NCBI RefSeq assembly: GCF_001577305.1
Contig: NZ_CP014518.1
Location: 3,968,001 to 4,032,000, forward strand
Reading direction: 5' to 3'
Length of the DNA: 64,000 nt
Source of the DNA: Sinomonas atrocyanea
Lineage (GTDB): Bacteria; Actinomycetota; Actinomycetes; Actinomycetales; Micrococcaceae
The notes beneath the pieces are model-generated. The model was given only the letters and a program-made list of their open reading frames with translations. It was not told the DNA's origin and searched no databases. Both the position numbers and the translations under genes were made by a program. Shown one piece after another: positions 58,188-64,000 of this stretch (position 1 is its first letter; each line of letters starts with the position of its first letter).

Positions 58188-59260
58188 GCTGGCGGATGCC
58201 CGCGGAGACCGACCCGCACGAGCGGCTGTGGATGGCCTGGCCCTCCGGCGGATACACGCTCGGCGAGACGGCCGAGGACGCCCACGAGGCGCGCGCGGCC
58301 TGGGCCGCCGTGGCCCACGCCGCGCGCCGCTACGAGCCCGTGACCATGGTGGTCCGGCCCGAGGACCGCGCGATCGCCGAGGCGTACCTCGACCCGCGGG
58401 TCGGCCTGCTGGAGGCGGCCCTCGACGACGCCTGGATCCGGGACATGGGCCCGAGCTTCGTCCTCGGCACCCCCACAGGCGGCACCCCCGGAGATGGCGG
58501 CCCCGCAGATGGCGGCCCCGCCCGCCTCGGCGCCGTCGACTGGGTGTTCAACGGCTGGGGCCAGCAGGACTGGGCCTCGTGGGAGGACGACGCCCGGATC
58601 GGCGGCACGGTCGCCCAGACCGCGGGCGCAGAGCTCGTCCCGAGCAGCCTCGTGAACGAGGGCGGCGGGATCCAGGTCGACGGGCGCGGCACGGTCCTGC
58701 TCACCGAGACCGTCCAGCTCGACCCGGGCCGCAACCCGGGCGCCACGAAGGCCCAGGTCGAGGCCGAGCTCGAGCGCACCATCGGCGCACGCCACGCCGT
58801 CTGGCTCCCCCGCGGCCTCACGCGGGACTCGGAGCGCTTCGGCACGCGGGGCCACGTGGACCTGGTCGCGGCGATCCCGAGCCCGGGCACCCTCCTGGTC
58901 CATGTCCAGCACAGCCCCGAGCACCCGGACCACGAGGTCACGGGCCAGATCCTCGAGGTCCTGCACGCCTCGCGCACCGCGGACGGGACGCCGTGGACCA
59001 TCATCGAGGTCCCGGCCCCGGCCCAGCTGCACGACGGCGAGGGCTGGGTCGACTACAGCTACATCAACCACGTGGCCGTCAACGGCGGCCTCGTGGCCTG
59101 CACCTTCAACGACCCGCACGACGAGAAGGCGCTGCGCATCCTCGCCGACGCCTACCGCGGCCGGCACGTGAGCGCGGTCGACGCGCGGATCATCTTCTCC
59201 CGCGGGGGCGGGATCCACTGCATCACCCAGCAGCAGCCGGCCACCCCGGCGCACGCCTGA
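58184..59260 (+). CDS. aguA: Agmatine deiminase
   Basis: This is a 358-residue guanidine-group-modifying enzyme of the peptidyl-arginine-deiminase-like family. It has MPAETDPHERLWMAWP at the start, DDAWIRDMGPSF, NEGGGIQVDG, GTRGHVDL, and the catalytic Cys346 in GGGIHCITQQQP. It hydrolyses agmatine to N-carbamoylputrescine and NH3. It is coupled to aguB, whose product uses its own product. A short Gly/Pro insert (about 98-110) is unusual. Confidence 0.93.
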   Translation: MSWRMPAETDPHERLWMAWPSGGYTLGETAEDAHEARAAWAAVAHAARRYEPVTMVVRPEDRAIAEAYLDPRVGLLEAALDDAWIRDMGPSFVLGTPTGGTPGDGGPADGGPARLGAVDWVFNGWGQQDWASWEDDARIGGTVAQTAGAELVPSSLVNEGGGIQVDGRGTVLLTETVQLDPGRNPGATKAQVEAELERTIGARHAVWLPRGLTRDSERFGTRGHVDLVAAIPSPGTLLVHVQHSPEHPDHEVTGQILEVLHASRTADGTPWTIIEVPAPAQLHDGEGWVDYSYINHVAVNGGLVACTFNDPHDEKALRILADAYRGRHVSAVDARIIFSRGGGIHCITQQQPATPAHA

Positions 59261-59372
59261 CCACCACGCGCACAGCCTCCACCCGAGGGGTGACTGTCCC
59301 CAGCCCGGCCCCGGGCCCCACCCGTCCGCCGCCGTTTGTGACGACGGACACACACGAAGGACAATACTGCTG

Positions 59373-60752
59373 ATGTCCCAGAACTCCTCCACGCTCAAGC
59401 GGTCGCTGGGCCTGTGGGCCATCGTCGGCCTCGGCCTCGGGTACATGACCCCGACCACTGTCTTCGACACGTTCGGCATCGTCTCCGGCGAGACCAACGG
59501 CGTGGTCCCGCTGGCCTACCTCGTGGCACTCGTCGCGATGGTCTTCACCGCGATCAGCTACGGCCGCATGACCCGCTTCTTCCCCTCGGCCGGCTCGGCC
59601 TACACGTACACGTCCGAGACCATGCACCCCAACGTGGGCTTCCTCGTCGGCTGGGCGTCCCTGCTCGACTACCTCCTCCTGCCGCTCGTGAACGCCGTGA
59701 TCGTGCGCATCTACATGGAGTCCTTCTTCCCGGACGTGCCCTCGTGGATCTGGGTGGTGGCCTACGTGGTCATCATCACCGCGATGAACCTGTGGAGCAT
59801 GAACTCGACCTCGAAGATCAACGGCATCCTCGTGGTCTTCGAGATCGTGCTGATCGGCGCCTTCGTGGTCCTGGCCTGGAACGCCCTCGCCCACGGCACC
59901 GGCACCGGCGCGGTGTTCAGCTCGGCCCCGCTCTTCCACGGCGGCGTGGACGCCTCCGCGGTCATCAGCGGCGCGACCGTGGTGTGCTTCTCCTTCATCG
60001 GCTTCGACGCGATCACGATGTACACGGAGGAGGCCAAGGACGCCACCACCGTGCCGAAGGCGATCGTCTTGGCCCTGCTGATCGGCGGGACCATCTTCTT
60101 CATCGCCGCCTGGTTCGGCCAGTCGGTGTTCCCCACGCTGGACGGCTTCGACAACACCGACGACACCCTGCCCGAGATGGCGCTCAAGGTCGGCGGCGAG
60201 CTGTTCAAGGTCCTCTTCACCTCGGCCGCCTTCGCCGCGACGGTGGCCTCGAGCCTCGCCTCGCACGCCTCGGTGTCCCGCATGATCTACGTGATGGGCC
60301 GCAACGGCCGCGGCCCCGTCTCGCGGTTCTTCTCCTTCGTCCACCCGCGGTTCCGCACCCCGTCCTTCGCGGTGCTGTTCGTCGGCGCCGTCTCCCTCCT
60401 CGCGATCCCGTTCACGCTCGAGTTCATCTCCTCGATGATCAACTTCGGCGCGCTCATCGCCTTCACGTTCGTGAACCTGACCGTGGTGGTGTTCTTCGTG
60501 CTGCGCAAGAAGGAGATCCGCACGCCGAAGGAGATCCTGGTCAACATCGTGCTGCCCGTGGTCGGCATGGTGCTGACCGGCGTCCTGTGGGCGAACCTGC
60601 AGATGGACGCGCTGATGTACGGGGCCATCTGGCTCGGGATCGGCGCCGTGTGCCTGCTCGTGATCACCCGCGGCTTCCGCCGCACGGTCAACGTGAGCAT
60701 GAACGAGGAGGACGCCGTGGAGCTCGAGCACCTCGCCGGCCCCCGCGTCTGA
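59373..60752 (+). CDS. APC-family permease, probable putrescine/agmatine importer
   Basis: This is a 459-residue amino acid/polyamine transporter with 12 hydrophobic segments. Family features are VGLGLGYMTPTTVFDTFGIV in helix 1, FPSAGSAYTYTSE, and FSFIGFDAITMYTEEAKD in helix 6. The last resembles PuuP-type putrescine importers. It follows aguA by 112 bp on the same strand and completes the module. It may carry its own promoter in that gap. A strong terminator follows. Confidence 0.88.
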   Translation: MSQNSSTLKRSLGLWAIVGLGLGYMTPTTVFDTFGIVSGETNGVVPLAYLVALVAMVFTAISYGRMTRFFPSAGSAYTYTSETMHPNVGFLVGWASLLDYLLLPLVNAVIVRIYMESFFPDVPSWIWVVAYVVIITAMNLWSMNSTSKINGILVVFEIVLIGAFVVLAWNALAHGTGTGAVFSSAPLFHGGVDASAVISGATVVCFSFIGFDAITMYTEEAKDATTVPKAIVLALLIGGTIFFIAAWFGQSVFPTLDGFDNTDDTLPEMALKVGGELFKVLFTSAAFAATVASSLASHASVSRMIYVMGRNGRGPVSRFFSFVHPRFRTPSFAVLFVGAVSLLAIPFTLEFISSMINFGALIAFTFVNLTVVVFFVLRKKEIRTPKEILVNIVLPVVGMVLTGVLWANLQMDALMYGAIWLGIGAVCLLVITRGFRRTVNVSMNEEDAVELEHLAGPRV

Positions 60753-60780
60753 CCTCACCTCCTTCCCCGACGCACGACGC

Positions 60781-60811
60781 CGCCGGGCCGGGTCCGCGAC
60801 CCGGCCCGGCG
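60781..60811 (+). terminator. Terminator after the permease gene
   Basis: A perfect 14-bp stem (CGCCGGGCCGGGTC) with loop CGC separates the permease from the class V aminotransferase. Confidence 0.8.
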
Positions 60812-60843
60812 ACGTCGCGCCTCGCCGTGGGTAGGGTGGGCGC

Positions 60844-61944
60844 ATGAGGGAGATCCTGCCGTTCCGCTACCTGTTCGGACCCGGCCCGGGGAACGCATAC
60901 CCGGAGGTCATGGCCGCGCTCTCGTTCCCCGTGATCGGGCACCTGGACCCGGCGTTCATCGAGCGGCTGGACCGCGTCTCGGCCGGGCTGCGCGAGGTGT
61001 GGGGCACGGCGAACGCGCGCACATGGCCCGTCTCGGCCACCGGCTCGGGCGGCATGGAGGCGGCGTTCGTGAACTTCGTCGAGCCGGGCGACCCGGTGGT
61101 CGTGGCGGTCAACGGGCTCTTCGGCGAGCGGATGTGCGAGGTGGCCCGGCGCTGTGGGGCCGAGGTGGTGCGCGTGGACCACGAGTGGGGGCAGCCGGTC
61201 GACGCCGAGCGCGTCCTCGCCGCCCACCCGTCGCCGAAGATCATCGCGGCCGTGCACGCCGAGACGTCCACGGGCGTCCGCTCCGACATCGCCGCCCTCG
61301 GGGCAGGCAAGGGGGACGCGCTCCTGCTGGCCGACGCCGTGACGTCGATCGGCGGCCTCGAGCTCCTCGCGGACGAGTGGGGCGTCGACATCGGCTACGC
61401 GGGCACCCAGAAGTGCCTCGGCGTCCCGCCCGGCCTGTCCCCGTTCACCGTCTCCGAGCGCGCGTTCGAGCGGCGGGTCCGCGAGCCGCGCTCCTGGTAC
61501 TTCGACATCGGCCTGCTCGGCGGGTACGTCGGCGCCGCCCAGGGCCGCACCCGGACCTACCATCACACCGCGCCGGTGACCATGATCGCCGGGCTCGAGG
61601 CCGGGCTCGACCGGATCCTCGCCGAGGGGCTGCCCACCGTGTGGGCCCGCCACGAGGCCGCCGCGGACGCCCTGCGCGAGGGGCTCGAGGACATGGGACT
61701 GGAGCTGTTCGCCGCCGAGGGCAGCCGCCTGCCGAGCCTGACCACCGTGCGCGTCCCGGACGGCGTCTCCTCCGCGCGCGTGCGCCGGATCCTCCTCGAG
61801 CAGTACTCGATCGAGATCGGTGCCGGGGTGGGCGAGTTCGCCGACACCGTCTGGCGGATCGGGCTCATGGGCCCCAACGCCAACCCTGCCTCGGTGACGC
61901 TCGTCCTCGGCGCGCTGGGCGAGGCGATCGGCGCCGTGCGCTGA
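60844..61944 (+). CDS. Class V aminotransferase (alanine-glyoxylate/serine-pyruvate type)
   Basis: This is a 366-residue fold-type I PLP enzyme. It has the N-terminal FGPGPGNAYPEVMAAL, the SATGSGGMEAA phosphate loop, Asp164 in LLADAVTSIGG, and the PLP lysine at 190 in AGTQKCLGVPPGLS. Members transfer amino groups between alanine, serine, glyoxylate and related acids. It comes after a terminator, so its link to polyamine use is uncertain; it may handle a downstream amine or glyoxylate. The ATG at 60844 is 33 bp after that hairpin. Confidence 0.9.
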   Translation: MREILPFRYLFGPGPGNAYPEVMAALSFPVIGHLDPAFIERLDRVSAGLREVWGTANARTWPVSATGSGGMEAAFVNFVEPGDPVVVAVNGLFGERMCEVARRCGAEVVRVDHEWGQPVDAERVLAAHPSPKIIAAVHAETSTGVRSDIAALGAGKGDALLLADAVTSIGGLELLADEWGVDIGYAGTQKCLGVPPGLSPFTVSERAFERRVREPRSWYFDIGLLGGYVGAAQGRTRTYHHTAPVTMIAGLEAGLDRILAEGLPTVWARHEAAADALREGLEDMGLELFAAEGSRLPSLTTVRVPDGVSSARVRRILLEQYSIEIGAGVGEFADTVWRIGLMGPNANPASVTLVLGALGEAIGAVR

Positions 61945-62024
61945 CGCCCGTGGACTGGGCGGCCGGGGACGCCGGGGCGGCTTCGGGGTGGGGCCGAAGG
62001 AGCTGGGACCGAAGGAGCTGGGCG

Positions 62025-62534
62025 GTGCGCCCCGCCGTCCCGGGCGACCTTGCGGCCGTGAATGCCGTGGTCCGCGCCGCGGGGCGCCCCGACTGGGCGG
62101 CCGCCGCCCTCGCCCCGCGGCCGGACCGGATCGCCGTCGTGGCGCTGGCAGGCGGGGCACTGGCCGACGGCGAGCTGGCCGGCCCGGCGCAGGCCGACGG
62201 CCGGCTGCTCGGCTGCGCCAAGACCCACGTCTACCCCGCGCCGGACGGCGGGGCGCCGGCCGGCCACTACCTCGGCGGCATCGTGGTCCACCCCGCCGCC
62301 CGACGCCGCGGAGCCGGGCGCGCGCTCACCGAGGCCCGGCTGGCCTGGATCTGGGAGCGCGCCGACGCCGCCTACTGCATCACGAACGCGCGCAACGCGG
62401 CCTCGATCGCGCTGCACGTGGGCCTGGGGTTCCGCCAGGTCGCCTCGGGCGCCTCGTTCCAGGGGGTGACGTTCGACGGCGGCCGCGGCCTCGTGCTCGA
62501 GGCGCGGCGGCCGGCGTCGTGCGCCGGACCGTGA
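62025..62534 (+). CDS. GNAT-family N-acetyltransferase
   Basis: The product has about 169 residues with VRPAVPGDLAAVNAVVRAAG at the start, the acetyl-CoA loop VVHPAARRRGAGRALTEARL, and the closing NAASIALHVGLGFRQVAS. The GTG at 62025 is favoured because GAAGGAG lies seven bases before it; a GTG at 61950 would add 25 residues that look unstructured. The phrase CCGAAGGAGCTGGG is duplicated just upstream (from 61993 and from 62009). It follows the aminotransferase by 80 bp. Substrate unknown. Confidence 0.85.
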   Translation: MRPAVPGDLAAVNAVVRAAGRPDWAAAALAPRPDRIAVVALAGGALADGELAGPAQADGRLLGCAKTHVYPAPDGGAPAGHYLGGIVVHPAARRRGAGRALTEARLAWIWERADAAYCITNARNAASIALHVGLGFRQVASGASFQGVTFDGGRGLVLEARRPASCAGP

Positions 62535-62690
62535 CCGGCGAACGGGACCGGAATCCGGCGCCGCCCAAGACCGACCTGCTTTCAGCGCCCACGCCGCGTG
62601 TCGGGAGGGGACACGCCGCGCATCGGCGCCCGAGGCCGGTGAAAGCCGGTCGGTTTCGGCGGCCAGGGCAGGGCCCGGCCTGGCCAGGGG

Positions 62691-63356
62691 CTAGGCGGAG
62701 TCCACCTCGACGTCGCCGGCCGCGGCGAGGTCAAGGGTGTGGAAGGTGTGGTCGCGCTTGGCCTTGAGGTAGCGGACGTTGCTCGCGGAGAGATGCACCG
62801 CGGTGGGCACCTGCTCGGCCACCTGGATTCCGAGCGCCTCGAGCTGGAGGGCCTTGTCCGGGTTGTTGCTCAGGAGCCTGATGCGCGTGGAGCCCAGCGC
62901 CTGGAGCATCTGGGCGGCGGCCTCGTAGTCGCGCTCGTCCTCGCCGCGGCCGAGGGCCCGGTTGGCGGCGTAGGTGTCGAGCCCCTGGTCCTGGAGGGCG
63001 TAGGCGTCCAGCTTCTCGTACAGCCCGATCCCCCGACCCTCCTGCCGGAGGTAGAGCAGGAACCCGCCGGCCGCGGAGATCCGCTCCACGGCCTCGCGCA
63101 GCTGGGGCCCGCAGTCGCACCGCTCGGAGCCGAGCACATCCCCGGTGAGGCATTCGCTGTGGGGCCGCACGAGCGGGGGCTCGCCGCCCTCGCCCGCCCG
63201 CTGCAGCGCGCCCTCCCAGTCGCCGAGGCCGAGCAGGAGGTGCTCGCGGCCGTCCACGAGGTCGCGGAACGTGAAGACGTCCGCCGTGACGGCGAACCCG
63301 CCGGCTAACCTGAGCGGCACTCGCACCCGCGTGCGCACCTGTGCTCCAGCTGACAT
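62691..63356 (-). CDS. ribA: GTP cyclohydrolase II
   Basis: This is a 221-residue stand-alone GTP cyclohydrolase II. The zinc cysteines 69, 80 and 82 (SECLTGDVLGSERCDCGPQL), the LRQEGRGIGL loop with its catalytic Arg, and the C-terminal LLSNNPDK are present. It opens GTP to the first riboflavin precursor. Most actinobacteria have RibBA fusions in a rib cluster; this single-domain copy is apart from other rib genes and may be a second copy. The ATG at 63356 is used. Confidence 0.93.
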   Translation of the reverse strand: MSAGAQVRTRVRVPLRLAGGFAVTADVFTFRDLVDGREHLLLGLGDWEGALQRAGEGGEPPLVRPHSECLTGDVLGSERCDCGPQLREAVERISAAGGFLLYLRQEGRGIGLYEKLDAYALQDQGLDTYAANRALGRGEDERDYEAAAQMLQALGSTRIRLLSNNPDKALQLEALGIQVAEQVPTAVHLSASNVRYLKAKRDHTFHTLDLAAAGDVEVDSA

Positions 63357-63510
63357 GGCCCCTCCATCTTGGCGGGCGCCCGGCGCCCGCCACGCTCTGC
63401 TTCTCGTGTACCGGACTTTACCCAGCCGTTCGACATTCCTCACAGCACCGTCATGGAGCCGAAACACACGCCCCGTAGCGTCAGGGCATTCCCTTCATGA
63501 AGGAGGCGGC

Positions 63511-64000
63511 ATGCAGACCCACCCCAAGCTGACGATCCGGCTGGTCCCGTGGTCCAACCCCGTGGGACGCGACCTGCGCGCCGCCCAGCAGGCGGAGCTC
63601 GACGCCCGCTACGGCCACAACGAGCACGAGGCGGGGGACCCGCCGTCGGCCGCGGACACTGCCGTGTTCCTCGTCGCCTACGAGCGGGCCACGGGCCAGC
63701 CGCTGGGCTGCGGCGGCCTGCGGTGGGTCGAGCGCACCACGGCCGAGGTCAAGCGGGTCTATGTGCTCCCCTACGCACGGGGGGCGGGGATCGCGAGCTC
63801 GATCCTCGTGGCGCTCGAGGCCGAGGCCTATGCGGCGGGCGTGACGCTCATGCTCGCCGAGGCCGGGTCCGCCCAGCCCGACGGGAAGATGTTCTACGAG
63901 GCGTCCGGCTACCGCCGCATCGCGAACTTCGGCCCGTACGCGGACCTGGCGGACTCGGTCTGCTACGCCAAGCCGGTCATGACCCCGGTGCGGGTGCACG
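63511..64000 (+). CDS. GNAT-family N-acetyltransferase (3' truncated)
   Basis: An ATG at 63511 follows AAGGAGG and opens a frame that runs off the window edge, giving at least 163 residues. It has the GNAT core: TAVFLVAYERATGQPLGCGG, then VKRVYVLPYARGAGIASSIL for acetyl-CoA, and MFYEASGYRRI near the end of the fold. Little of the protein can be missing. It is divergent from ribA. Substrate unknown. Confidence 0.88.
   Translation, partial: MQTHPKLTIRLVPWSNPVGRDLRAAQQAELDARYGHNEHEAGDPPSAADTAVFLVAYERATGQPLGCGGLRWVERTTAEVKRVYVLPYARGAGIASSILVALEAEAYAAGVTLMLAEAGSAQPDGKMFYEASGYRRIANFGPYADLADSVCYAKPVMTPVRVH

Overview
The window is about 64 kb of very GC-rich chromosome from a Gram-positive actinobacterium, most likely Micrococcaceae (Arthrobacter/Sinomonas-like). 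The evidence is the strong G/C bias at third codon positions, frequent GTG starts, ATGA/GTGA stop-start overlaps, a Rhodococcus/Arthrobacter-type putrescine oxidase, the two-domain rhamnulose-phosphate aldolase/lactaldehyde dehydrogenase, and a lone initiator tRNA without an encoded CCA. The genus is an inference. No IS element, integrase, CRISPR array, rRNA or replication origin was seen. This is a catabolism-rich chromosomal segment, not a mobile island.

Layout. 1-2.8 kb: the 3' part of a PrpF-family isomerase, a DctA-type symporter, a strong nested stem-loop, and a 40-residue Cys-containing peptide ORF. 2.8-7 kb: an RpiR regulator divergent from an MFS transporter/GAF protein/amidohydrolase operon, with a palindromic operator between two opposed promoters. 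7-19.7 kb: a complete rhamnogalacturonan-disaccharide regulon. A minus-strand operon encodes an MHS-type transporter, unsaturated rhamnogalacturonyl hydrolase, KduD, KduI, KDPG aldolase and KDG kinase. A plus-strand operon encodes RhaM, RhaI, the bifunctional RhaE-W and RhaB. A LacI regulator sits between them, and the same 12-bp operator lies just downstream of the -10 box of both operon promoters. 19.7-28.3 kb: miscellaneous oxidoreductases, small proteins, regulators, a sarcosine-oxidase-like flavoprotein and a 4CL-like ligase.

28.4-36.9 kb: a HipBA module with a multi-operator promoter; a WYL regulator; FabF divergent from a TetR regulator with paired operators; a 14-bp inverted repeat array around a hairpin; and the HpaBC two-component 4-hydroxyphenylacetate hydroxylase with an AraC regulator. 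37-51.3 kb: transporters, a frameshifted small gene, the branched-chain (bkd) E1alpha/E1beta/E2 operon preceded by a 38-bp dyad, HisC, a YvlD-type membrane protein, a WXG-motif/hydrolase gene pair, PurB, a YihY/BrkB protein and tRNA-fMet.

51.3-64 kb: a flavin dehydrogenase, a methyltransferase, and a polyamine module of putrescine oxidase, N-carbamoylputrescine amidase, agmatine deiminase and a PuuP-like permease. A TetR gene lies inside the module, flanked on each side by eight 22-bp repeat units in inverted orientation. The same TetR-type palindrome precedes both the oxidase and the agmatine operon. The window ends with a class V aminotransferase, an acetyltransferase, GTP cyclohydrolase II and a truncated acetyltransferase.

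The best-supported systems are the rhamnogalacturonide regulon (disaccharide to rhamnose plus ketouronate, and on to DHAP, lactate, pyruvate and glyceraldehyde-3-P) and the agmatine-to-putrescine-to-4-aminobutanal pathway. The most unusual DNA is the pair of regular inverted repeat arrays at 33.3-33.5 kb and 55.9-56.9 kb.
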